Part shown: piece after piece, positions 1-9,706 of the stretch
Layout of the letters: each line of letters starts with the position of its first letter
How positions within the stretch are numbered: the first letter of the stretch is position 1
From: Monosporascus cannonballus
Taxonomy: Eukaryota; Ascomycota; Sordariomycetes; Xylariales
NCBI GenBank assembly: GCA_004154925.1
Contig: QJNS01000057.1
Location: forward strand, 124,001 to 188,000
DNA length: 64,000 nt
Direction: 5' to 3'
The notes under the pieces: model-generated
The model's input: the letters and a program-made list of their open reading frames with translations, nothing else
What the model was told of the DNA's origin: nothing
The model's database searches: none
Position numbers and translations under genes: made by a program

Positions 1-2511
1 CCGAACGTTATTATCCTTAATTACAAAAATAAAAAACCGATTTTATAAAATTAAATAATTTATAATATTCGATTTTAAAAATAAATATAATTTTATTAAA
101 ATTAAAAAAAATACGAATAAAAAATAACATTTAAAATAAAATACGGATTGTTTAAGTATTTGATTACGCTAATAAGATTTACGAACGTATTAATAATTTT
201 TTAACGGATAATAAATTATGTATTACGAAAATATCTCGACATTTTTGTTATATATTACCTTAATAATATTTTTATCTTTTTAGAAACGGAAAAAATATAC
301 GTAAAATACGTTTATAAAATTCTTTAAGCTTTACAAAATGTAAAATTATTAATTAATGCAAAAAAAAAACTAATTTTATAAGTAAAAAATGGAATATTTA
401 AAACATATTATTACCCCAAAACATATTAAAATAAACTTAAAAAAATCGTTATAATTACAAAATAATAAACGTTAACGATAATTAAGGAAATATAAATATT
501 CCTTGGATTCGCTAATTATTATAAAAAATTTATTCGAAATTTTAGCAAAATTGCTATACCCCTAATTAACTTTACTAAAAAAAAAAAATTTAAATAAATA
601 CCCGAAACAGAAAAAGCGTTTCAAAAAATTAAAAATACGATTATTAACGAACTAATGCTAATTATGTACAATCCAAATCGCCCTGTCAAACTAAAAACCG
701 ATATTTCGGATTACGTATTAAACATAATAATCAAATAACAAAATAATTAAGGCAAATTACACCTTATTATATTTTTTTTATATAAGTTAAAAGAAATTAA
801 GTTTAATTACAGTATTCCAAATAAAGAATTTATAATTATTATTATGGCATTCCGCAAATTTAGGCATTTCCTAAAAGGAAATTTGCACTAGGTTAAGGTT
901 TATACGGATTATTAAAATCTTACCCGATTTACCATAACCAAAAAACTTACCGGACGATAATTACGATATACAAAAAAATTGGCGAACTTCGATTTCGTTA
1001 TTATTTATAAAGAAAATTTAAAAAATAACAGAGCAAATACCTTAAATAAATAATTAAACCTTAAGAAAAAATTGGTCAAAATTAATTATACAATTTTTGA
1101 TATTACCACAAAAAGATATTTACGCCTACGATAAATTATAATAATTCGGGTAACATTTTTAAACATATATCAGAAAATCCAGCAATATAATAACGGTTTT
1201 CTAAAAAACCAAAAAACGGACAAAATACAGGTTCTAGAAAAATATTAAATGGATTTAATACAAAACATATACGAACATCAGTTATATAGATATTCAGAAA
1301 TCTATAAAACCTTAAAACAATTTTAACATACGTATTTTTTTCTTAAAATAAAAACGATAATTCAAAAAGTACGATAACAATATAACCTTTATAATAAAGC
1401 CAAAGCACAACGATATAAACCTTATAAAAAATTATAACCATTACCGGTCTTAAAAAAATCTTAAAATTCGATTATTATAGATTTTATCATTAAACTTTTT
1501 TTATCCGAAAATCTAACGATAAAAATATATTACGATAATATTTTCGTCATCGTCGATCGGTTCACAAAATTTTCCTATTTCTTACCTTATCATAAGGATA
1601 TTAACGCAAAACAAATAACATACATTTTCTTCAAAAATATCTTTAGCATATACGGATTACCAATAGAAATTATTTCAGATAAAAATTCGATATTCATATC
1701 TAAATTTTGATAAGGCCTTATAACATAAATCGGCCTAAACCACAAATTATTTAATACATTTAAACCATAAATAAACAAACAAACGGAACGGCTAAACCAA
1801 ATATTGGAAATATACTTATAATATTACGTTAATTACGAATAAAATAACTAAATTAAGAAATTACTTATTATTTAATTAGCCTATAATACCAGTTACCACG
1901 AAAATATTAAAATAATATTAATTAACGCAAATTTTGGCTTTATTCCAAAAATTTATAAAAAAACGCATAATAACGGTCCAGTTAATATCAAAATAATCTT
2001 TACGTTAAAACAATTACGATAATTATATCAAAAAATAAAAATAAAACTAGAATTTATACAGAATTAAATAAATAAATATTATAACCAGAAAAAATTAAAA
2101 AAATTAACTTTTAAAAAAAGGGAAATAATTTACCTCGTTACCAAAAATATTCAGATAAAAAAACTTAACAAAAAACTCGATTTCAAATATATCGGTCCAT
2201 ACAAAATCGTCAAGAAAATTTCAGAAAACAATTACTAATTAAAATTTCCACCAAAAATTAAACTTTATCCAATTTTTTATATTTCTTTACTTAAATTAAT
2301 AACAAATATAATTAAAATACATACGGTATAAAATAACGTAAAAATAAAAAATAAATAAACATATAAAATGGAAAAAATCCTTAATATACGGAAATAAAAC
2401 GGATTTACCTAATACCTAATTAAATAAAAAAAGCATTTAAATTCCAAAAACACCTGGGAGCCCGCCAAAAACCTTATTGGCGCCCAGCATTTATTAAAGA
2501 ATTTTTACCAA
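1..2511 (+). pseudogene. A1 pol, RIP-inactivated (RT, RNase H, integrase, chromodomain)
   Basis: Polyprotein remnant that would copy the element RNA and integrate it. RT fingers and palm lie at about 1-560; the active site at 256-270 reads YLNNI, so both catalytic Asp of YLDD have become Asn by G-to-A change. RNase H follows at about 600-1050 (a FRHFLKGNL stretch near 860-886). Integrase lies at about 1130-2230: VDRFTKFSYF near 1551-1580, the ISD motif near 1675 and TERLNQ near 1783-1800 keep the expected D, D and E. The chromodomain at 2368-2511 keeps NTWEPAKNLIGAQHLLK. Stops are nearly all TAA at expected Gln or Trp codons. The start lies outside the window. Confidence 0.9.
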
Positions 2512-2925
2512 TAATAACGGGCGCATCCCAGTTAACGACCGACCAATTAATAACCGGGATATCGGGCCAATCGGCCGCAGCCTGTATTAACGTAATAGCT
2601 ATAACGGCAGCTTCCAATTATTTTTATTCCTATTCCAAACGCTCAAATTTCTCCATGGCCTTCGCGCCCTTAATCCTTCGATAAAGCATTTCCATACCAC
2701 GGCAACGGAACAACCACCTTTATTTTTGCAAACGGTCCAACTTATTAACAGTAATACGTAATATTTTACAAACTTATTCCTTTTTACGTTTTAAACGGTT
2801 TTTTTTATCAAGAAACTTTTGGTATTCGGCCTCCGAAAAACTAAAAACGTTATAAAGGCCCTTATAATAAATATATCGCGCACATTTTAAAAACCTTCAA
2901 ACAACTTTGCATTCCGTACCTTCCT
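2474..2925 (-). pseudogene. Opposite-strand ORF of family A (A1 copy)
   Basis: Reading frame antisense to gag-pol, between chromodomain and 3' LTR; its stop (2474-2476) overlaps the 3' end of the chromodomain. About 150 codons can be followed with few in-frame stops (TAA/TAG at likely Gln positions, TGA at a likely Trp). The product would be Lys/Arg-rich and probably coiled-coil: a YQKFLDKKNRLKRKKE segment, then MEKFERLE, then a C-terminal part with ADWPDIP, INWSVVNW and a final AGRQ. The same layout recurs in A2 and in the 49 kb fragment, and a diverged version in X, X2 and A3. Function unknown; I do not assign a family. Reading it as coding is inference from conservation of frame and stop position. 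Confidence 0.55.
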
Positions 2926-3109
2926 TTTTGCAACAAAAACAAAAAAATATCTTAAAACCAAAATATTTAATACGTTTTAAAAAAATTAAAACGTTAATAC
3001 GTTTACGAAAACGAAACTTTTTAATTTAACCTAACATAATAAGTATATAAAAAAAATACTTACCGAAATTACCAAAGTAAACAATTTAATCTTTAAGGAT
3101 AAAAATCCT

Positions 3110-3125
3110 GGAAAAAGGGAAATCG
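3110..3125 (+). other. Polypurine tract of A1
   Basis: Purine-rich GGAAAAAGGGAAATCG directly before the 3' LTR, where plus-strand priming is expected. Related tracts precede the LTRs of A2 (20151-20160), A3 and the 50068 LTR, always ending in ATCG just before the LTR. Confidence 0.6.
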
Positions 3126-3519
3126 TATTAGGACTTAACGATTTTAACTTCTTACGGACGGTCGGAACCACAAAAGGATTAAGTTCCGACCTAAGCCAAG
3201 GCGTTACGTAACTGGCTTAAAGGTCTTAAAGCGCCAAGCGCCTTAAGCCCCTTAAGTCGGCAAAAAAGCTTAAAGGGCTTAAGGGACTTAAGGGTTTAAA
3301 CCGTTTAAATACCTTAAGCTAAGATAAAAATATATACGTTCGTTATTTCCATAATTTAGATAACTTCAGCTTACAATAAAATATCGTTATCCAAAACGCC
3401 CTTAATATTATAAGACGTAATACGTTATTACATCCATTGCTTAGAATCCCACGATACTCCTGCCAACATAAACCCATCGACTTAGGTTTAATAGTTGGTT
3501 AAACCGCCAAGCCGTCACA
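3126..3519 (+). repeat. 3' LTR of A1 (family A, 'cttaagg' core)
   Basis: 394 bp, close to the 395 bp LTRs of A2. It starts TATTAGGAC (TGTTATAAC in better copies) and ends GCCGTCACA. The central part is a run of short degenerate units around 'gcttaagggactt' (about 3210-3310), followed by the conserved half with TTCCATAATTTA and the 'ggtttaatagttggttaaacc' palindromic stretch. The next LTR piece abuts directly at 3520. Confidence 0.9.
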
Positions 3520-3670
3520 CAAGTGCGCTGTGGGGCAGGTCACGTAATAGATCACCAACTCACTGATGGTGAGCCAGTGAGCCGGATCAAGATATATATT
3601 CTCATCAAACTCCATAGTTTAAATAGCTTCAGCTTGCAATAAAACATCGTTACCCAAGATACCCTTGGTA
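3520..3670 (+). repeat. Family A LTR, middle piece, 5'-truncated and interrupted
   Basis: Begins CAAGTGCGCTGTGGGGCAGG, which in complete LTRs (A3 at 26372) lies about 60 bp inside the LTR. The lost 5' end is best explained by A1 having inserted here, leaving the first 60 bp left of the window. Only one copy of the 'gagccagtgagccggatc' unit is present. It stops at a TA where mariner element 1 is inserted and resumes at 5257. Less RIP-mutated than most copies. Confidence 0.8.
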
Positions 3671-3699
3671 CACACTAACAGGGATTATTGCAGTTAGTG
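3671..3699 (+). repeat. Left terminal inverted repeat of mariner element 1
   Basis: Pairs with 5228-5256 over 29 bp with mismatches at positions 4 and 12. Within it CACTAAC and GTTAGTG form a smaller palindrome, so each end can fold on itself. Confidence 0.9.
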
Positions 3700-3926
3700 G
3701 TATACAAGCCCCACCTTTCTAGATCCTTCTTCGCCCATTGGCATAAGTGGCTTTCTTGTACCCTCCATATAAATTTATATGGGTAATACATTTAACTTAC
3801 TTCGATAAGGGCCAATATGGGATCAGAGCTTTAACGCCTAGGTAAAGAACCATTACGAATAATGGCGAAGGCATTGCCCGCAACGTTTTTGTTCCTTATC
3901 CCTTCCCACGCTTGAACTCTTTTATA

Positions 3927-5113
3927 ATGGCTGATCAAAAGTTTTTTTTGCAGAATCGCCTTAAGCCTACAAGCCTTACTGTTGCCCGCGTTAAACGTAT
4001 GCAATTCGCTGCGTAACGGCCCGCCGTTAAGGAGGTCCGTTAAGCACCCAAGCGGAAAACGGAAAAAAAATATACGGGTTATTACCGCCGCCTTGTTCGC
4101 GATAAAAAGATCGTCGTTCGAACGTTTCGAAATATCGTTAATTGGTTATATAAAAAAATCGAAAAACAAATAGGCTATTCCCAACGTTAAATACAGCTGG
4201 CATTATTAAGGCCTTTAATACCTTATGGCCACAAAAAACATCCTATTGCGATAAGCGGTTCTTTTTTTTAATAGTTAAAGGAATTTCTCGATAAAAGTCG
4301 TTAATATCGGAAAATCGCTTGGAACTATTTTCTTTTTTATATTCCAGGCCTCGAATGGTATGGCGAAAACGTAATTAATTTCGTAATAAAATCGCTTAAT
4401 TATAGCGGTATTATTCGCTGCCGCTAATTAAAGTTAATGGTCTAACAAAAAAAAATCCGTAAACGTTTTGCAAAACGTTAGTTTTAACTAAAGTTTAATT
4501 TTGAAAATTAACTTAAAAGCTCGCCCATACCGATCTTTTTTACCGACGAAACCTGGGCTTATACAAACGGCAACTTTAAATAATAGTTTATTATTTACGA
4601 ACACGAAAACCCTAGTAATTTCGACCTTTTTCGCGTAAAAGGTTATGGTTGAATATTTTGGGAAACGATATATAAAAGACAAAAAGGGCCTTATTTTATA
4701 TAGTTTAAGGAATATAAAGAAATTACTGTAAAGAAATATATCGACCATATCGTTCCTTTAATCGTTTAATAACGAAATAATAGGCGTTTTACGATAATTT
4801 TTCAGCAGGATAACGTTTTTGCGCATAAGGCTTAAATTACGAAATATACGATTTGTAATTGATACGGAATCCCCTTAATGGAGTAATTTATTAAAAGTCT
4901 TGATTTTAACTCATGGAAAACGTATGGTCCTGAATAAAAAACTGGCTATATTTTTATTACGAAACGGACAATATAACGCTGGAAAAGCTGTAATACGCGT
5001 TATATAAAGCCTGGAAGGTAGTTCCCGAATCCTTGCTTGAAAATATCGTGAGAAGCATATCGAACAGGTTGAAAAAGGTGATCGAAAACGACGGTAACAT
5101 AAGCGGTTATTGA
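3927..5113 (+). pseudogene. Mariner-type transposase, frameshifted (element 1)
   Basis: Cut-and-paste transposase remnant, about 390 codons from ATG 3927 to TGA 5111-5113. The N-terminal part (about 3927-4200) is basic and would hold the DNA-binding helix-turn-helix domains. The catalytic triad is visible: first Asp in TDETW (4545-4547), second in QQDN (4809-4811; 87 residues between), and Glu in MENVW (4916-4918, about 35 residues further). One base is lost just before MENVW: the preceding KSLDFN corresponds to the family's SPDLNP. The C-terminal 60 codons (LENIV...NRLKKVIEND) are almost clean, so damage is concentrated in the first two thirds. Stops are TAA or TAG at likely Gln or Trp codons. 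Length fits mariner-like fungal transposases; I cannot name the lineage. Confidence 0.85.
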
Positions 5114-5227
5114 TAACAAAGTGACTAGTTAAGTTAGGTAGCTTCTAGGTTAATTTGTATGGGAATCTACTTCGGGGCCATTAATCCAATAGGGTTGAAT
5201 TGTTAGAAAAAACCGAGGCGAGTATCG

Positions 5228-5256
5228 CACTAACTGCAATAATCTCTGTTAGAGTG
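5228..5256 (-). repeat. Right terminal inverted repeat of mariner element 1
   Basis: Reverse complement of 3671-3699 with two mismatches; followed by the second TA and the resumed LTR. Confidence 0.9.
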
Positions 5257-5371
5257 TATTACAAGACGTGACACGTTATTGTATCTATTGCTCAGATTTC
5301 CACGATACTCCTGCTAACATAAGCCCGTCGACTTAAGGTTTAATAGTTGGTTAAACCCCTTAGCCGTCACA
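5257..5371 (+). repeat. Family A LTR, 3' piece
   Basis: Continuation of the LTR interrupted at 3670, ending TTAGCCGTCACA. The next base starts a minus-strand LTR already inside its repeat core, so this LTR (solo, or 3' LTR of an element lying left) was inserted into the 3' LTR of element O. Confidence 0.85.
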
Positions 5372-5568
5372 ATTAACTTATTTCTAGTAAACTATTAAAT
5401 CGACTTATTAGCTTATTATTAATAAATTAATAATCTAGCATATTAATTTACTATTAAGAAGTTAATAATTCGTAACGTAATTTAACCTATTTAATCCAAC
5501 TTATTTGATTTTCTTAGCTATTTCTAATGCAACCGTTTCTGGAGGCCATAATTTATCAAAACGTAATA
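5372..5568 (-). repeat. 3' LTR of O, truncated
   Basis: Minus-orientation LTR that starts inside the tandem core (three degenerate 'acttattagcttattattaataaatt' type units) and ends with CCGTTTCTGGAGGCC...GTAATA. Its first 200 or so bases were displaced by the LTR inserted at 5371. Confidence 0.75.
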
Positions 5569-8500
5569 CAATTTCTCCTTTTTTTTAAAAAAAATCCTAT
5601 TTTTAAAAATTCTTTTTTAATAAGTTTTCCGCCTTTTTAATTATATCTGATTGTATTTCAAAACGTTGTTTTCGTAAAACCAAATAAAGTTATGCTTTAA
5701 TTAACTTGATTAAGATAAAATATTTCGAAATTATGTCGTATTTTTTGGGCTTTTTTTGAAAACAATTTTTATTAAATAATAAAAAAGATTTTCGTTATAA
5801 AATATGTGTGCGTTATAGCCGATTATATAATAAAATAAGTATCTTTATTTTTATAATTAATTATTATATTGTAAGAATTCGTTATTCAAAAATTAATTAT
5901 TAAAAAGATTTTATCTAATTTTCTTATTTATTTAATGCGTATTCGTTAATAACAGTAGTAATATTAAGCATAAAGCGCTAAATTTATTAATTATACTTTT
6001 TAATCTCTGGACAAGTTTAATAATTTTAAACGCTATAAAACGAAAACGGTAATAAAAATTCAGATTTTTAAAAGTATAAATATTATTAACTAAAAATCTC
6101 TTAATCTATTCACGTCGTTTTTATAAAACGTTAATTAAAACGCGATTTTAAGTTCCGTTATTATGAATAAAAAGTTCGTAATAAACGTTAACCATTTATA
6201 AGATTTTTTACAGATTTTCAAATATTTTCAAAATTCGAATATTTTTTTCTATTTCATAAAATATTCAGCAAAAATTTTCTTATATCGAAAGTTTTCTTTG
6301 CTTTATATATGATTTTACTTTTTATTTCCATATTAGTTTATCTCGTATAAATTTTATTAATATTTATTATTAACTTAAGTAAAAGAAATATAAAAAACTG
6401 GATAAATTTAAGTTTAAGTAAAACTTCGAATTAGCAAATATTTTTTAAACTTTTCTTAATAATTTTATATAAATTAATATATTTAAAATCGGAGTTTTAG
6501 TGGATAATTTTATTTAAATACATTATATAATAAAATAAACTATTTTTTCTTTTTAAAAAATTAATCTATTTAACACTTTTTTAATTATAATATTTGCTAA
6601 TTTAATTATATACGAATTTTAATTTTAATTTTCTAATACAACTATTTAAGTTCTTTTAACGTAAATATTGTTTTTATATTAACAAATTCGTTTTACGTAT
6701 TTTTATAAATATTCGAAGTAAAACTTAAATTTATATTCTTTAAATTGTTTTAATGTTTTGTGATAATTTATACAAAATATTAATTAAATAAAAATAATTT
6801 TTAACTTAACTATTTTGTCTCTAATTAATATAATAATATAACTATATTTTTAAAATTTAATTTCACCGTTTTATTTATCGGTTTATTTAAAACTTAAACG
6901 CGTTAAATAATTTATAATTTATATCGAATTATACTATAATCCTTTACTAAAACTTTAAAATAACGGTAATTCCTTTATCGGAAATAGTTGTATATAATTA
7001 TTCGTATATATTAAATATTATTTTAAATATATATATATTATTTATTTTTTATTTATATTTTTATTATAAAATAAAAAAAAGATTTCGAAAATCGATTCAT
7101 AATAACTTAAACATTATGGTAATACATTTTTATCGTTGAATGTTTTAATAAAATAAATTTGCTAATAAAATTTATCATAATTAAATCTCATAATTATTTT
7201 AAAATTAAGGATGATTATAATTTTCTATGCAATTTACATCGTTATATTTTAATCTTATTATATTTTCTAAATTGTTATTTTAATTTTAAATAAATAATAA
7301 ATATATTAACATAGTTTTAACATTTTACAAATTCTTATACATATATATAACTAATATTTATATACATAGCGTATTAAACCTATTTAATATTTTTTAAAAA
7401 TTTGTAATTTGTTTAATTTTTTATTTTTTAGTAAATTATCGTTATATTTCTTTAATTTCGCAATATATAATATATAGTATAACTAATATGGTCGTAATTT
7501 ATTGTACGTATAAATATTATTTAAAGTTATATCTAAAATTATATTTTTAATTTTAACAAATTCCTTGTTATAAATTAATCGTATATTTAAAATATTTGTT
7601 TTATTATTTTCTACACCTTTTTTATAAATAATAATGAAATCGAATTTTTTAACATATCGTAATTATCGTCTTATAAGTTTTTAATTATAATAAAACGCGT
7701 AAAACTTTAATCATCCGTATAAATCTTAATTTAATAAAACTTCTCTTTAAAATATTTAAATTTTCGAAAAATTATAATAATAACTAAAATTTCATATTTA
7801 GTATAGCGTAATTAAATTCTATTTCCTTTAATTTATATTAAAAAAGTATAATAAAATATGATTCATATTAATTATTATATTTAATATATAATATGAAACA
7901 TCGGATTTTAACTTAAAAAACGCCAATAAGTTATATATAATTAATATTAATTTATTAATAGTTCTATTTTTAGTTTCTAAAATCAGTTTTTATTTATAAT
8001 ATTTTTGTCATAAAATTTATTACAAAGATAATAATTTTGCTAAAATTTCGGATTAATTATTAATATAGTTAATAACTTTGAAAAATATTTATATTTTCTT
8101 AATTATTAATAACTTTTTTTATTTTGTAAGTATTACGGTTTTTTAAATTTATTTTAGTATATCTTAAAGCAATAGTATATTTTAAATATTTTAATTTTTA
8201 TTTATAAAATTGAACTTGTTACGTTAATTAATACTTTAGCATTTTATAAAATTCAAAAAGCCTTATAAATATATTATATTTATTGTTTTCCACTTTCTAA
8301 TAAATAACAACATCGTTGAGGTAATGTATAATTAAAACATGAAGATATTTTCGTAAAATATAATTTGTTATCGGTTTAAATATTACTAGTACGTGTATAC
8401 ATCCTATTAAGCAATCAAATATTTAAATAATATGTATTTAGTGTTACAAGTTAGCTTTTATTTATATTTTCCTTTAATTTTACTAAAATTGTATTTATTT

Positions 8501-8712
8501 TTAAAACTAAATATTATAAATTATTAGACTTTCTAAAATTAGGTTTTATTTTAATAATTTAAAAATAGTTATATTTAATTTTTAATAATAGTATCGTTTA
8601 ATTATCAAAAATCGAGTATCAATCGTAATTTATTATTTTTTTATACGCGAAAAGTAAAAAATACTTTACATATAATTTCGAAAATCGAATTTATTTTTTT
8701 AGAATCGATTTT
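5569..8712 (-). pseudogene. O gag-pol, 3' half (RT, RNase H, integrase, chromodomain), decayed
   Basis: Aligns by eye along its whole length with X (9067-12290). It begins with the tail between LTR and chromodomain (5569 to about 6230), then a badly eroded chromodomain (about 6240-6330), integrase (about 6400-7500), RNase H and RT. The RT active site at 8309-8323 on the minus strand reads YLNDV in place of YLDDI. Stops are very dense and no motif is free of change. It breaks at ATTTT (8708-8712), the left duplication of X. Confidence 0.75.
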
Positions 8713-9066
8713 TGTAACGGCTAAGTGGTTTAACCAACTATTAAATCTTAGTCGTACGAGTTTATGTTAGCAGAAGTATTGTAGAAATCTAAATAATAAA
8801 TACAGTAATATATTATACTTCGTAAGACTAAAACCGTTTTAGGTAACGAATTATTATTGTAAGCTGAAGTTATCTAAATTATAGAAATAATAAGCGTATG
8901 TATCTTGTATTAGTTTACTGATTTACTACTAATATGTTAGTAATCCGGTTTACTAGCTTATTATTAGTAAGTTGGTAAACTATTACGTAACTTAACCCGT
9001 TATTATTTTTTAGCTTATCTTTGTCGAGGACCGTTTTTGGAGGCCGTAATCCGTTAGGTCGTAATA
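8713..9066 (-). repeat. 3' LTR of X (354 bp, two core units)
   Basis: Starts TGTAACGGCTAAG and ends AGGTCGTAATA in plus-strand reading. The tandem core (about 8915-8990) has two units of about 35 bp, one fewer than the other LTR of X. Confidence 0.9.
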
Positions 9067-9271
9067 CGATTTTCTTTTTCTCAAAGTCTTGCTCTTAAAA
9101 TTTCTTTTTTTTAATAAATATTTTACTTTTTTTATTATAGCTTTCCGTATTTCTGAATCTTATTCCCGCAAAATTGCTTAACGGGTTGCTTTAATTAATT
9201 TGATTAAGTTTAACATTTTATTATTATATTTTATTTTTTGGGATTTTTTAATACTTTAATTATTAAATAAT

Positions 9272-9706
9272 AAAAATGTATCGCGTTATAAGAAATGCGC
9301 GCGTAAAAGGCGCTCCTGTAATAGAAGCAAAATTCCTGTATTTATAATTAATCGTTATGTCGCCGAATTTCGTCGATTGAAGGAAAAGATTTTGGCGGCG
9401 GAAAAGACCTTAGCCGAATCTTTAACGCGATTTTCTCGTATATGGCGATAACGTTAATATTATTAATCTAAAGGTGCCAAACTTATTAACCGAGCCCTTT
9501 AATCGTTGGATAAATTTAACGACCTTGCCCATTTGGAATCGGAGTTTATAGTCGAGGTATAAGTTTCGAGTGAGATAGACGTTATTAATTAGAATGCGGT
9601 GGACCAAAGGCTTCCTTCCTTAAATCTTATAGATTGGAATACCATTATTTCTGATAATTCCGTCGTTGCGAATGAAAATTCTTTAGCAGGCGCTGGGCGC
9701 CAATAA
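9272..9706 (+). pseudogene. Opposite-strand ORF of family A (X copy)
   Basis: Reading frame antisense to X gag-pol, between 3' LTR and chromodomain, ending at TAA 9704-9706 with codons for GRQ, as in A1. About 140 codons are readable with roughly eight stops, mostly TAA/TAG at likely Gln sites. It begins with a Cys/Lys/Arg-rich stretch (KKCARKRRSC), then FRRLKEKILAAEKTLAE, a likely helix with KLINRALQSLDKFNDLAHLE, and a C-terminal part with NLIDWNTI. The Cys pair could be the rest of a small metal-binding motif, but this is speculation. The similar spacing of basic helix then DW/NW tail in A1, 49 kb and X2 copies argues for a real former gene. Function unknown. Confidence 0.55.

Larger units (their letters stand above)
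1..3519 (+). mobile_element. A1: 3' part of a Ty3/gypsy chromovirus (family A)
   Basis: Retrotransposon whose 5' half lies left of the window. In order it shows RT, RNase H, integrase, a chromodomain, a 0.6 kb tail with an opposite-strand reading frame, a polypurine tract and a 3' LTR ending at 3519. The domain order RT-RH-INT is typical of Ty3/gypsy and the C-terminal chromodomain of chromoviruses. Its LTR has the 'cttaagg' type repeat core, as in A2. It appears to have inserted into another family A LTR, whose continuation begins at 3520. Confidence 0.9.
3671..5256 (+). mobile_element. Mariner element 1 (Tc1/mariner superfamily), 1586 bp
   Basis: DNA transposon inserted in a family A LTR. 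The LTR sequence '...cttggTA' stops at 3670 and resumes 'TAttac...' at 5257, so TA is duplicated (3669-3670 and 5257-5258), the hallmark of the superfamily. The ends form inverted repeats of about 29 bp (3671-3699 and 5228-5256) sharing GATTATTGCAGTTAGTG, with two mismatches. A plus-strand transposase pseudogene fills the middle. It lacks the heavy AT bias of its surroundings at its two ends. Confidence 0.92.

Noticed and set aside
1590..1778. 62-codon minus-strand frame
   Set aside because: Shadow of the integrase core of A1, where the plus-strand motifs VDRFTKF and TERLNQ are clear.
3210..3310. CRISPR-like short repeats around 'cttaaggg'
   Set aside because: Units are degenerate, without spacers of constant length, and they form the core of LTRs found in A1, A2 and at 50068; a fungal genome is not expected to have CRISPR arrays.
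4488..4748. 86-codon minus-strand frame
   Set aside because: Lies antisense to the catalytic domain of the mariner transposase, whose plus-strand Asp motifs are recognisable.
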